Below, piece by piece: positions 17,983-27,945 of a stretch of 64,000 nucleotides of DNA (position 1 is its first letter; the number at the start of each line of letters is the position of its first letter). The notes beneath the pieces are model-generated. The model made no database searches. It saw nothing but the letters and a program-made list of their open reading frames with translations, and was not told the origin of the DNA. The position numbers were made by a program, and so were the translations under genes. The DNA is from Psychrobacillus sp. FSL K6-4046 (lineage in GTDB: Bacteria > Bacillota > Bacilli > Bacillales_A > Planococcaceae), in NCBI RefSeq assembly GCF_038624605.1, contig NZ_CP152020.1, positions 2,349,312-2,413,311 of the forward strand, read 5' to 3'.

Positions 17983-18570
17983 TTATTTGAATAAATCCTC
18001 AAATTCATCGTCAATTTCTTTAAATTTCTTTTCCGCATCTATGACATTCTCCTTTAACTGAAAGTTTTTACGACTAAGAAGAGAAGTGCTATGCAATGTC
18101 ATCGATTCGTATTTTTCTTGATAGAATGCAGACTGCTTTTTCAGTGCGTCGATTTCTTCTTTTAGAGAGGCTATTTCTTTCTCCTTAGTATTTAGTCTAT
18201 CTTCTAATTCAGTTGTCTTTAACACCTGTTCAAACGTAGTTTGATATGCGTCAAGGACTTGTTGAATCCTTGTTATTAGTAGGTTTTTATTGTAATAATT
18301 AGAGTTGACTAAATCCTCAGCCGAAGGAATTTTTACATTCTCTTTCATTAAACCCACGATTGCCATAGGGGTTTGATTAAGCTTTTCAATGTCTTCTCGA
18401 ATCTGTTTATTATTTCTCCATACGTACCGTGGAAACTTCGTTTCACGCCCTAAATCTGCCAGAGTAATTAATTTCCCACTATTTTTGTTTGCGTATTCGA
18501 ATAAAACAGATCTTAGTTCCTCATATGGATATTTTTGCGGTCTGCCTCCTTTAGACTTTTCAGTTGTCAT
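17983..18570 (-). CDS. TnpC-like accessory protein of the recombinase module
   Basis: 195 residues. Basic N-terminal DNA-binding-like region (KGGRPQKYPYEELRSVLF, LITLADLGRETKFPRYVWRN) followed by a coiled coil at about 120-170 (LEDRLNTKEKEIASLKEEID). Size, order and architecture match TnpC/DUF6262-type proteins of Tn554-family transposons, which influence transposition frequency or orientation. It overlaps the upstream recombinase gene by 11 bp. Last gene of the module. Confidence 0.75.
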   Translation of the reverse strand: MTTEKSKGGRPQKYPYEELRSVLFEYANKNSGKLITLADLGRETKFPRYVWRNNKQIREDIEKLNQTPMAIVGLMKENVKIPSAEDLVNSNYYNKNLLITRIQQVLDAYQTTFEQVLKTTELEDRLNTKEKEIASLKEEIDALKKQSAFYQEKYESMTLHSTSLLSRKNFQLKENVIDAEKKFKEIDDEFEDLFK

Positions 18571-20326
18571 CTTGTACCTCCATTTTTTTTGCTATATGCG
18601 CTTCTAACATTGCTTTTCTATTTAATAAAATTGCGAGATTTGCGCTGTTTCGTTCAAGGTCTTTAGAATTTTTTTCGTTATTATCGAACTCTGACTCCTT
18701 TTTCCTATAAGCTGATTGATAATACTTTTTGATGAAATTTAATTTAATTTGTATTTCATCTTGGATTTTTGTGATTTTATTTGCCAATTCGGATTGTTCT
18801 AGAGTGGTCAAATTAGATAAATCTATATGAATTTTATTACAAAAGATGCAATCATCTTCGAAACATTCGTACGGAAAGTTTTTTGATTGGCAGTAACCAT
18901 AATCTATTTTCTTTTCTTTAGAGTAGTCAGAATTCCAATAAGAGAGTATCTGCTTTTGACGAAATGTAAAATGATCAAATCCTGAAGTATTTAGGTTTGT
19001 CATACTTCGTTGAATATCCTTAGCTAGTAAATTAGAATAAGACCTTTGAAAATCATCGATATGAGATGCATATGCGGATTGGGTTTCAATCTTAGTATGA
19101 CCTGCCATTTGGGCGATTGTTAATTCACTGAATCCTTGCATCATCATTGAACAGATAGCGAAATGGCGTGTATCCATTAGACTAAAGCGAGTAATGGTTT
19201 TGTGTGGATTTTCTAAATCTAATTCGTCTCTTGAATTTACAACGTTAATGCCCATACCGTCTTGTATCACTTCATTGAAAAATGAAACCAATAGCTTTGT
19301 CATTAAATCGGTTGTTCGATGGTTGTTATATTTTTTTGTTTCCCCTTTATTAACGACGCTGCTATATTTAGGTTTTGTTAAATGTTCATAATGGTGAGAG
19401 AGATAAAATAAATATTCTTCGTTCTCGCTATTAGTTACTTTTCTATAATCTTCTATAATTTCGAATACTTCCTTGTTTATCTGAATTTCGTGAGGTATAG
19501 CGACGTGATGCTTTCCTTTTTCTTTTTTGGAAGGTGGTAGCTTTCTTTTCCCTTTTGTAAGGTAATATTTTTCTTCTTTCGCATCATACCGTATATCGTT
19601 ATTCTTTATTTTAACTAGTTCTATTGGACGAATCGGGATAATTGTAGATAATTTCCACCAAATGAAAATTGGATAATATTTCGAACGCATATCATTTGTT
19701 GCTTTGTTCATGAAATCGTTAATTAAAAAATCAAAACGGACAAATTCTTCATAAGTAGGTATCTCTCTGACTATATCCCAATCAGCGCCCTGTATGGATT
19801 CAAATAAAGGGATATAATCAGATGCGTCGTTTATAGGATTAAAGTACAAGTACCCCAAGTTATAATTTCTGTATTTATCTAAATTTATTTTTGATGACTC
19901 TTTTTCTAACTTCCATTCCTCGAATTCCAATAGTTTTCGTTTGTCATAACAACTTGTTAATTTAATGATGTTTAAAATGTTACCTAACCCCTCAAAAATA
20001 CTATCCGGGGATATATTTCGATCATATAGTTGTACTATTACGTAGCATTTTAAAGATAAATAAAGCTCTTTATTATATTCTATTTCCGCAAAATCAAGAC
20101 TCCTATAATATTCGCGTCCCATTACGTTCCATTGATGGTCAAGAAATTCAGATGGGGATTTAATAATCCCATCGTCTTGTAAAAGCTCGAATTTTTCTTG
20201 ATACTGAATTAACTCATCTTTGTTGTACTTGAGGTACTTTTTTTCTGCAACTGAATTGGAAGTCTCTTCGTAAATAAGTAATCCTTTATCTATATTACCT
20301 ACTTTCAATTTTTTTACAGCCATCAA
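18560..20326 (-). CDS. Tyrosine recombinase, TnpB-like
   Basis: 588 residues. The C-terminal catalytic domain shows the tyrosine-recombinase residues: R233 in TIIPIRPIEL, R387 in MDTRHFAI, H410 in MAGHTKIETQSAY and the nucleophile Y419. After the catalytic domain comes a Cys cluster (YGYCQ...ECFEDDCIFC), as in TnpB of Tn554. The start overlaps the stop of the preceding gene by 4 nt (20323-20326). It should act with the other recombinases on the element ends. Confidence 0.85.
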   Translation of the reverse strand: MMAVKKLKVGNIDKGLLIYEETSNSVAEKKYLKYNKDELIQYQEKFELLQDDGIIKSPSEFLDHQWNVMGREYYRSLDFAEIEYNKELYLSLKCYVIVQLYDRNISPDSIFEGLGNILNIIKLTSCYDKRKLLEFEEWKLEKESSKINLDKYRNYNLGYLYFNPINDASDYIPLFESIQGADWDIVREIPTYEEFVRFDFLINDFMNKATNDMRSKYYPIFIWWKLSTIIPIRPIELVKIKNNDIRYDAKEEKYYLTKGKRKLPPSKKEKGKHHVAIPHEIQINKEVFEIIEDYRKVTNSENEEYLFYLSHHYEHLTKPKYSSVVNKGETKKYNNHRTTDLMTKLLVSFFNEVIQDGMGINVVNSRDELDLENPHKTITRFSLMDTRHFAICSMMMQGFSELTIAQMAGHTKIETQSAYASHIDDFQRSYSNLLAKDIQRSMTNLNTSGFDHFTFRQKQILSYWNSDYSKEKKIDYGYCQSKNFPYECFEDDCIFCNKIHIDLSNLTTLEQSELANKITKIQDEIQIKLNFIKKYYQSAYRKKESEFDNNEKNSKDLERNSANLAILLNRKAMLEAHIAKKMEVQDDN

Positions 20327-22845
20327 TTATTCGCCTCGTTTATAGTTAAAAATTTTGTGACATTTAATTCTCTAATATTTGATTGCAACAAGTCCAAATC
20401 TATGAAGCTGCGAATATAATTCGTATCAAATTGATCGTACATTCTTTTGAAATCCATTAGGATATACAAAAGCGATTTAATCATGTGTGTATATTTGATG
20501 CGCGTGATATGTTCATCTTGATTTGTTTTTTTTAGTCGTTCAATCAAAGAAAATATTTTCACATTCACAATATCTAAAATATAATTTGTATCGATGCGAT
20601 TTTTGCAACCGAGACATGGCATTTCTAGATTATATTCAACCTCTTTTTTAAATGGACAATTTTCCAATCCTACGAGACATTGTGAATGGTCTAGCAATGA
20701 AGGAGAGCGTAATCTGGAAATCTCCTTTAGTTTGTCTTTTAACTCTTGTTTTGGAATTTTCATAAGGTCTTTTAATAATGCAATTGATTGCTCGTGCCTA
20801 GTGACAGCGAACTTTGATAATTCGTTTATCATTACAGGTGAATATTCTTTGTTGATATTTGTTATGGCTGTTGTCATTTCTTCTAAGCTCATAGGTTCAT
20901 TTTCATTTATAGCGTCTATCATAACTTTTACTTGCCATCCAAAAATCCCTCTATCGAAGGCGTGACGAGCCATTTCTTCAACATCTACATCAGTATTTCG
21001 CGTAACTAGATATACCTGAGTGATAGAGTTAGGCATTGCAATATTATGAGTGTGAGAACGAGAAAAACCACTTAGCCAATAGGCTAAAGCACCTTTACCG
21101 TTTTTTACCGCTGTTTCCCAACCGTAAGTCATTAAAGATTTGTTACTCTTTCTATTTTTGAACTTCGGCAAATCTTTTCCAAAGAAATCATAAATATTTT
21201 TGTCACTTATATTTTTAACTAAAATTTCGCTTTTAGCGTTTTCTTTTTTACGGTGTAGTTCACTAAGAATGAAGGCTAATGCCGTAGGCACTTCAAAAAT
21301 AAAAGGGACAACGTATACGGATTTTCGTTTGTTCTTTCTTGATAAATATTCTTGCATACTTCTTCCGACTGTTTTTAATATGTTTTGAGCGTCTTCTAAT
21401 CTAAATGTGTGTTCGTTGAACCATTCAAAATCATCAATGCCCACTATATCAAGTGATATCGATTTAAATGAAAACAAATCTGAGCGTCTCCATGCCAGTG
21501 AAAAATGCAACAAGCAGAATAGCCATGTATTAGCATACTCTCTGTTTTCAACTGCATTTTCGAAATGTTTGTTCACATCTAAAACATGAAGGATTAACAT
21601 TTTCCACTCTTCTTTAGTATACGCTTCATCCTCATCCCCATTTAAGGTCTTTTTAAAAACATAATCGCCACTAAATGCACAATCAACTTTCTCTTTGCAA
21701 TAGTCAAGGAATTGGGTAAATCTACTAGTTAGATTTTTAGGGAATGATTCGAAAAGTGGTTTTAATTCTAAATCTGTATATTCCATCAATTCTTTAGTTA
21801 GTTGAGATGCTAAAACCTCTAAAACACGCAAATATTTAAGCGTGATTTTTTTGAGTGACTGTGTGCTTTTTTTTATTTTTTTTCTAGCCCATCTATTATA
21901 TAAATCTACTGTAAGGTTTATATTGGCTTTGTTCTTAAAGTAAGTAATACTATCTTCAAAAAATTGATGATAGTTAGTTTCTACAAGATGGTTATTATAA
22001 TTGTGCTTGATTTGTATCGCAGCGTAACTATTTATAAGTTCATCAGCTTTTTCTCTTTTGATGTAAAAATCTCTTTTGTTATCTGGAAGAAGAATATAGT
22101 CGTCAGAGGTAAAAAATTTCCTTATAACATTCAAAGATGTGTTCATCTCCAATGCTAATTGCTCAATTGGAATTAGCCCACGTTGCTTGTACTCATCTAA
22201 GTAAGCAAGATGCGTTCTAATGCCCATAGCGTTCACTGTAAACGATTTTATGTGTTTCTTACGCCATAACATCTGCATCACTTCTAAAGGCAGATTAAGG
22301 TACCTAGAAGCCTCTTCAATATCCACTAATCCTTTTTTGTATTCCTCCCAATCTTCAATTTCAATTTGGTAGCTATTAGCCTCTTTGTATACAAGCTTAG
22401 ATAAAAGAGGGTCGTTAAATATAAAATTAACTAAAGCATGTCTATCTGTTGATACATTTAATTCTTCTTTGATTAATTTGACTGCGCTTGTTTTTCTGTT
22501 TATATATTTATCAACTTCTTTTTTTGAAAAGTATAAAATTGTTTCAAAAAGCAGGACATCCTCGAATACTCCTGTCTCTCGTAGTTTCTTTAGTCTTAGG
22601 TCTGATACTTTTAGCATTTTTTTAACTTCAGATTTTTTGTAATAATCGCTTGAAAGTTTAGCTTGCAAGGATAATTGCTGCTCAACATAGTTTGCATGAA
22701 TCAAATATTTGATTTTTCCACCAGAAGAAAGTTCCACTTTCAAAAGCGAATCGGGTATTAAACCTGTTCGTGCATGTCTTCGTAAATTTGAATCATGTTT
22801 ATTGATTAATTTAGCTACTTCTTCGGGTGTATACCATTCTGTCAC
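20323..22845 (-). CDS. Large recombinase-module protein with multiple HTH domains and a degenerate integrase core
   Basis: 840 residues. The N-terminal ~270 residues hold four successive MerR/excisionase-like helix-turn-helix units (WYTPEEVAKLINKHDSNLRR; YYKKSEVKKMLKVSDLRLKK; LVDIEEASRYLNLPLEVMQ; LIPIEQLALEMNTSLNVIR). A middle/C-terminal part resembles a phage-integrase fold (SLAWRRSDLFSF and SGFSRSHTHNIA), but I see no clear nucleophilic Tyr in a GHxxxxxxxxY context. Near the end is a C-x6-C, C-x2-C zinc-finger-like cluster (CLVGLENC, PCLGC). It lies between the two clear recombinases and has no counterpart in classical three-gene Tn554. It may recognise the target or ends. Function inferred. 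Confidence 0.7.
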   Translation of the reverse strand: MTEWYTPEEVAKLINKHDSNLRRHARTGLIPDSLLKVELSSGGKIKYLIHANYVEQQLSLQAKLSSDYYKKSEVKKMLKVSDLRLKKLRETGVFEDVLLFETILYFSKKEVDKYINRKTSAVKLIKEELNVSTDRHALVNFIFNDPLLSKLVYKEANSYQIEIEDWEEYKKGLVDIEEASRYLNLPLEVMQMLWRKKHIKSFTVNAMGIRTHLAYLDEYKQRGLIPIEQLALEMNTSLNVIRKFFTSDDYILLPDNKRDFYIKREKADELINSYAAIQIKHNYNNHLVETNYHQFFEDSITYFKNKANINLTVDLYNRWARKKIKKSTQSLKKITLKYLRVLEVLASQLTKELMEYTDLELKPLFESFPKNLTSRFTQFLDYCKEKVDCAFSGDYVFKKTLNGDEDEAYTKEEWKMLILHVLDVNKHFENAVENREYANTWLFCLLHFSLAWRRSDLFSFKSISLDIVGIDDFEWFNEHTFRLEDAQNILKTVGRSMQEYLSRKNKRKSVYVVPFIFEVPTALAFILSELHRKKENAKSEILVKNISDKNIYDFFGKDLPKFKNRKSNKSLMTYGWETAVKNGKGALAYWLSGFSRSHTHNIAMPNSITQVYLVTRNTDVDVEEMARHAFDRGIFGWQVKVMIDAINENEPMSLEEMTTAITNINKEYSPVMINELSKFAVTRHEQSIALLKDLMKIPKQELKDKLKEISRLRSPSLLDHSQCLVGLENCPFKKEVEYNLEMPCLGCKNRIDTNYILDIVNVKIFSLIERLKKTNQDEHITRIKYTHMIKSLLYILMDFKRMYDQFDTNYIRSFIDLDLLQSNIRELNVTKFLTINEANN

Positions 22846-22847
22846 CT

Positions 22848-24209
22848 TTAATCATCCTTTTTTTTTCGATCCCGACTGTTTAATTTTAATTCAGAAATAA
22901 TCTCTTCCTTTGCTTCTAATAAATCCATATACATATCATCGTAATTACCCTTTAGAAGTCTAAGCATTTTATCTGTATTGTTTAGATACGTTATACTGCT
23001 CATGGGGTTGTTATCTCCACGTGCTGTCATAACTTGAAGTACATTGGTTGCTTCTGCTGCAATCAAATTCGAGAAGATTCCACGTCCGATGTGAGTAGAC
23101 CATTTAGCGCTACTTAATTCCAATCCATATGTTCTAAGTAAAGGGTCTTTAGCCTCTAACAATAAAGTTAGGAATTTATTTTTCAATTTTCCAAACTCCC
23201 GTTGATAAGTGAATTTCTCCATTGCTTTTCCATCTCTGTTGGAGAAGAGAGCGTTGCTACCATCGGTAGGTTTATATTTTTCAATATGCGTCTTATATAG
23301 AAGTTGTAATAACTCGCCATTAAAAGGGAAAATACCTTGTCTTCTTTGTTTTTTTACGGTTCCTTTTCCCTTGATATCCTTTAGTTCGGGTCTGAAATTA
23401 CGATTTTTTATTATTACTTGAAATCCATATAATCCGAATTCTCCTGATGGAGTAATACCGGTTCTAGCGATATTTACAACCTCTCCAGCACGTAAGCCCC
23501 CGAAACACTGAAATGCCACCCCAAGAGCTATTCTAGGTGTATACGTATATGCGGTTTGTATGAATGGGATAATTAACTCGTGAGGAAGATCATGGATAAG
23601 AAATGTTTCTTCCTCATCATTTGGATAGTTCACATTGATAAAAGGGCTTTCTGGCTTCCTTTTGACTTCTAAAACTTCATACGTGTATTCTTTGAAATCA
23701 AAATCATTTATCGTTATATGATTTAAAATATCTTTTTTGGCTAGAAAATAGTATAAACGAGTAAGATTCCATTCACATCTTTTGACTGTTTCTTTTTTCA
23801 CTGGAGCGTTATTTCGTCCCATTAATCCATAAACGTTCAAATAATCCTCTCCATGTTCAAAAAGAAGGTCTTTTACGCTTGATAACTTATACTTTGCGTG
23901 ATTTTCTATAAACACAAAATTTAGGAAGTTCACAATAGAGTTAGCAATTTGTTCTTGTGTTTTAATACTAGGGATACCGCCTTTTTTTAATGGCAGATGA
24001 ATAAATTCTGAAATAGGGTGGACAACACTTATTGCATATCCGTTTTTCTTCTGCTCCAACATAATCATCATCTTATCGACAGTACGATTTTTACCGTTAG
24101 GTAAAGTTTCTGTTGCAGATACCCTTTTACAGTAGTACCTATACACCCCTAATCTTTTGTTTATTCCCACAACATTGCTATGGTTTTGACTGTTTGAAGC
24201 TTTATTCAT
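22848..24209 (-). CDS. Tyrosine recombinase, TnpA-like
   Basis: 453 residues. Catalytic residues visible: R240 in CFGGLRAGEV, H373-x-x-R376 in STHIGRG, and Tyr408 in PMSSITYLNN. The usual second His position is changed (ARGDNN). The N-terminal part is a typical SAM-like arm-binding region. First gene of the recombinase module, separated by 2 bp from the 840-residue protein, so all four are one operon. It starts about 160 bp after the stop of nuclease B, in the same direction. Confidence 0.88.
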   Translation of the reverse strand: MNKASNSQNHSNVVGINKRLGVYRYYCKRVSATETLPNGKNRTVDKMMIMLEQKKNGYAISVVHPISEFIHLPLKKGGIPSIKTQEQIANSIVNFLNFVFIENHAKYKLSSVKDLLFEHGEDYLNVYGLMGRNNAPVKKETVKRCEWNLTRLYYFLAKKDILNHITINDFDFKEYTYEVLEVKRKPESPFINVNYPNDEEETFLIHDLPHELIIPFIQTAYTYTPRIALGVAFQCFGGLRAGEVVNIARTGITPSGEFGLYGFQVIIKNRNFRPELKDIKGKGTVKKQRRQGIFPFNGELLQLLYKTHIEKYKPTDGSNALFSNRDGKAMEKFTYQREFGKLKNKFLTLLLEAKDPLLRTYGLELSSAKWSTHIGRGIFSNLIAAEATNVLQVMTARGDNNPMSSITYLNNTDKMLRLLKGNYDDMYMDLLEAKEEIISELKLNSRDRKKKDD

Positions 24210-24367
24210 TTATCTTCCCACCTGTCATATATTTTCTCCCTTATCATTAAAGCTTTTCTCTTTATTTCGTATTGTCCTAAGTTGTTTAAAAACTTCATAT
24301 GCCTTCTAAAACACGAACTGCTACAAAGTCTATATCCCCCTAAAAACAACTAGCTTGAGTTTAATTG

Positions 24368-25285
24368 CTATTCGCCTACATAACCGTCTCCGTCACGGTC
24401 ATCCATGTACTGATACAGCCAGTGGTCACGCGTAATTGGCATACTGAAACCCGCATCTTTGGCTTCTTTAATTGTAACCTTCCCGTTACCATTCGTATCA
24501 ACACTAGAAATATCACCAGCTTGGCTTGCATTAGTCGAAGTAGATGGTGTGTTTTTGCTATTGCTTTTCCCTGTCAAACCTTGTGCTGCGTTTACTTCAT
24601 CAGGATTCACATTGTCGAATGAATCCGTAATCTTATTCCCATTAATCGTGTACGTATATTGATAATGAGAAGGGATTTGCGTCTTCGTATTAGGGTATGT
24701 GATAATCGCTTCAAAATCAGTAGCTCCACCGGCTTTACGAATAGCATCTTCCATGTAAGCTTGGTCGCCGTGTCTGTTGAGTGTACTGTTTTGAGCCGTG
24801 ATATTATAAGAATTTGATACAGCCCCAAGCGAGTCAGCTATAACATGCCCTTCATCAAGGTATTTACTTTCTACACCGGGAACTTTTGCTTCATCTTTGC
24901 AGTATCTTCCTGATGATGTGACAGGTTCAGTACGGTCATCTTGTAAAATGATTTCGTCAGCAACCACTTTAATCAGTTGACCATGTTCATTTGTAAATGC
25001 CCAATATTCTCGATCACCAAAACCAATGTCTACCACAACATTTGCTTCACGATCTCCAGATAAATCACAAGCATCCACTTCGATTAATTTGTAGCCTTTG
25101 AACAGTTCATCTTTTGATTGAGTTGATGTATCTTCTACTACTGGTTCATCAACAGTTGTATTAACCGTTGTTACTTCTTGTGAATCTGTTTTTTCCTCAG
25201 TATTCGAAACATCTTCTATGTTTGTACAACCAACCATAAAGATGGTCATTAAAGGTACGATTAAATAATTCATTTTCTTTTTCAT
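24368..25285 (-). CDS. Intact nuclease B: secreted DNA/RNA non-specific endonuclease lipoprotein with EF-hand tail
   Basis: 305 residues. Lipobox MVGC (Cys20), Ser/Thr/Glu-rich linker, then an Endonuclea_NS_2-type nuclease domain with DEGHVIADSLG (general-base His) and the metal-site Asn region NITAQNSTLNRHGD. The C-terminal tail has calcium-type loops DTNGNGKVTIKEA and DDRDGDGYVGE. EndA/NucA-like enzymes degrade extracellular DNA or take part in DNA uptake. It is a diverged homologue of the split nuclease A and lies inside the element. Its sequence at GATACA|GCCCCAAG corresponds to the site where the element sits in nuclease A. Promoter at 25339-25367. Confidence 0.9.
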   Translation of the reverse strand: MKKKMNYLIVPLMTIFMVGCTNIEDVSNTEEKTDSQEVTTVNTTVDEPVVEDTSTQSKDELFKGYKLIEVDACDLSGDREANVVVDIGFGDREYWAFTNEHGQLIKVVADEIILQDDRTEPVTSSGRYCKDEAKVPGVESKYLDEGHVIADSLGAVSNSYNITAQNSTLNRHGDQAYMEDAIRKAGGATDFEAIITYPNTKTQIPSHYQYTYTINGNKITDSFDNVNPDEVNAAQGLTGKSNSKNTPSTSTNASQAGDISSVDTNGNGKVTIKEAKDAGFSMPITRDHWLYQYMDDRDGDGYVGE

Positions 25286-25338
25286 TTTAAGACTCCTATA
25301 ATACTTATTTTAAATTTTCGTTAACCTAATAGTAATAT

Positions 25339-25367
25339 AGTATATGTATAGTTTTGTTCACCGTCAA
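25339..25367 (-). promoter_or_regulatory. Sigma-A promoter of nuclease B, repeated in every unit
   Basis: On the minus strand TTGACG, 17-bp spacer, TATACT. The spacer contains TGAACAAAACT, the putative recombinase-binding 11-mer. Copies lie at 25988-26016, 26637-26665, 27286-27314 and 27935-27963. RBS TAGGAGTC is 5-6 bp before each ATG. Confidence 0.8.
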
Positions 25368-25379
25368 CTGTTTTTGAAC

Positions 25380-25411
25380 AAAAAAATAACCCCACACAAT
25401 CATTGATGTGA
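25380..25411 (-). terminator. Hairpin terminator in each 649-bp unit
   Basis: Minus-strand CACATCAATGATTGTGTG hairpin followed by GGTTATTTTTTT, upstream of the promoter. In the array it follows each truncated gene, so each unit is a closed promoter-gene-terminator module. Copies recur every 649 bp. Confidence 0.7.
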
Positions 25412-25418
25412 AAGGTTT

Positions 25419-25934
25419 TTAGATAATATATAGTAAGATTTTTAAGTTTTGTTCAAAAAGTGTCCTATACGCCCCAAGCGAGTCAGCTATAACATGCCCT
25501 TCATCAAGGTATTTACTTTCTACACCGGGAACTTTTGCTTCATCTTTGCAGTATCTTCCTGATGATGTGACAGGTTCAGTACGGTCATCTTGTAAAATGA
25601 TTTCGTCAGCAACCACTTTAATCAGTTGACCATGTTCATTTGTAAATGCCCAATATTCTCGATCACCAAAACCAATGTCTACCACAACATTTGCTTCACG
25701 ATCTCCAGATAAATCACAAGCATCCACTTCGATTAATTTGTAGCCTTTGAACAGTTCATCTTTTGATTGAGTTGATGTATCTTCTACTACTGGTTCATCA
25801 ACAGTTGTATTAACCGTTGTTACTTCTTGTGAATCTGTTTTTTCCTCAGTATTCGAAACATCTTCTATGTTTGTACAACCAACCATAAAGATGGTCATTA
25901 AAGGTACGATTAAATAATTCATTTTCTTTTTCAT
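25419..25934 (-). pseudogene. Truncated nuclease B copy 1
   Basis: 171-residue frame with its own promoter and RBS. Signal peptide, lipobox and first half of the nuclease through DEGHVIADSLGA, then a foreign tail YRTLFEQNLKILLYII read from the element end. It lacks the Asn metal-site segment and the calcium loops, so it should be catalytically dead, but it could still be made and displayed as a lipoprotein. Confidence 0.85.
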
Positions 25935-26067
25935 TTTAAGACTCCTATAATACTTATTTTAAATTTTCGTTAACCTAATAGTAATATAGTATATGTATAG
26001 TTTTGTTCACCGTCAACTGTTTTTGAACAAAAAAATAACCCCACACAATCATTGATGTGAAAGGTTT

Positions 26068-26583
26068 TTAGATAATATATAGTAAGATTTTTAAGTTTTG
26101 TTCAAAAAGTGTCCTATACGCCCCAAGCGAGTCAGCTATAACATGCCCTTCATCAAGGTATTTACTTTCTACACCGGGAACTTTTGCTTCATCTTTGCAG
26201 TATCTTCCTGATGATGTGACAGGTTCAGTACGGTCATCTTGTAAAATGATTTCGTCAGCAACCACTTTAATCAGTTGACCATGTTCATTTGTAAATGCCC
26301 AATATTCTCGATCACCAAAACCAATGTCTACCACAACATTTGCTTCACGATCTCCAGATAAATCACAAGCATCCACTTCGATTAATTTGTAGCCTTTGAA
26401 CAGTTCATCTTTTGATTGAGTTGATGTATCTTCTACTACTGGTTCATCAACAGTTGTATTAACCGTTGTTACTTCTTGTGAATCTGTTTTTTCCTCAGTA
26501 TTCGAAACATCTTCTATGTTTGTACAACCAACCATAAAGATGGTCATTAAAGGTACGATTAAATAATTCATTTTCTTTTTCAT
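26068..26583 (-). pseudogene. Truncated nuclease B copy 2
   Basis: Same protein as copy 1, residue for residue, 649 bp further on, with its own promoter at 26637-26665. Confidence 0.85.
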
Positions 26584-26716
26584 TTTAAGACTCCTATAAT
26601 ACTTATTTTAAATTTTCGTTAACCTAATAGTAATATAGTATATGTATAGTTTTGTTCACCGTCAACTGTTTTTGAACAAAAAAATAACCCCACACAATCA
26701 TTGATGTGAAAGGTTT

Positions 26717-27232
26717 TTAGATAATATATAGTAAGATTTTTAAGTTTTGTTCAAAAAGTGTCCTATACGCCCCAAGCGAGTCAGCTATAACATGCCCTTC
26801 ATCAAGGTATTTACTTTCTACACCGGGAACTTTTGCTTCATCTTTGCAGTATCTTCCTGATGATGTGACAGGTTCAGTACGGTCATCTTGTAAAATGATT
26901 TCGTCAGCAACCACTTTAATCAGTTGACCATGTTCATTTGTAAATGCCCAATATTCTCGATCACCAAAACCAATGTCTACCACAACATTTGCTTCACGAT
27001 CTCCAGATAAATCACAAGCATCCACTTCGATTAATTTGTAGCCTTTGAACAGTTCATCTTTTGATTGAGTTGATGTATCTTCTACTACTGGTTCATCAAC
27101 AGTTGTATTAACCGTTGTTACTTCTTGTGAATCTGTTTTTTCCTCAGTATTCGAAACATCTTCTATGTTTGTACAACCAACCATAAAGATGGTCATTAAA
27201 GGTACGATTAAATAATTCATTTTCTTTTTCAT
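26717..27232 (-). pseudogene. Truncated nuclease B copy 3
   Basis: Same protein as copies 1 and 2, with its own promoter at 27286-27314. Confidence 0.85.
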
Positions 27233-27365
27233 TTTAAGACTCCTATAATACTTATTTTAAATTTTCGTTAACCTAATAGTAATATAGTATATGTATAGTT
27301 TTGTTCACCGTCAACTGTTTTTGAACAAAAAAATAACCCCACACAATCATTGATGTGAAAGGTTT

Positions 27366-27881
27366 TTAGATAATATATAGTAAGATTTTTAAGTTTTGTT
27401 CAAAAAGTGTCCTATACGCCCCAAGCGAGTCAGCTATAACATGCCCTTCATCAAGGTATTTACTTTCTACACCGGGAACTTTTGCTTCATCTTTGCAGTA
27501 TCTTCCTGATGATGTGACAGGTTCAGTACGGTCATCTTGTAAAATGATTTCGTCAGCAACCACTTTAATCAGTTGACCATGTTCATTTGTAAATGCCCAA
27601 TATTCTCGATCACCAAAACCAATGTCTACCACAACATTTGCTTCACGATCTCCAGATAAATCACAAGCATCCACTTCGATTAATTTGTAGCCTTTGAACA
27701 GTTCATCTTTTGATTGAGTTGATGTATCTTCTACTACTGGTTCATCAACAGTTGTATTAACCGTTGTTACTTCTTGTGAATCTGTTTTTTCCTCAGTATT
27801 CGAAACATCTTCTATGTTTGTACAACCAACCATAAAGATGGTCATTAAAGGTACGATTAAATAATTCATTTTCTTTTTCAT
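27366..27881 (-). pseudogene. Truncated nuclease B copy 4
   Basis: Same protein as the other truncated copies. It is the outermost copy, 185 bp from the right element end, with promoter at 27935-27963. Confidence 0.85.
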
Positions 27882-27945
27882 TTTAAGACTCCTATAATAC
27901 TTATTTTAAATTTTCGTTAACCTAATAGTAATATAGTATATGTAT

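Noticed and set aside
22848-24209. Phage integrase of a prophage
   Set aside because: No phage structural, lysis or repressor genes are present; the recombinases form a Tn554-like operon.
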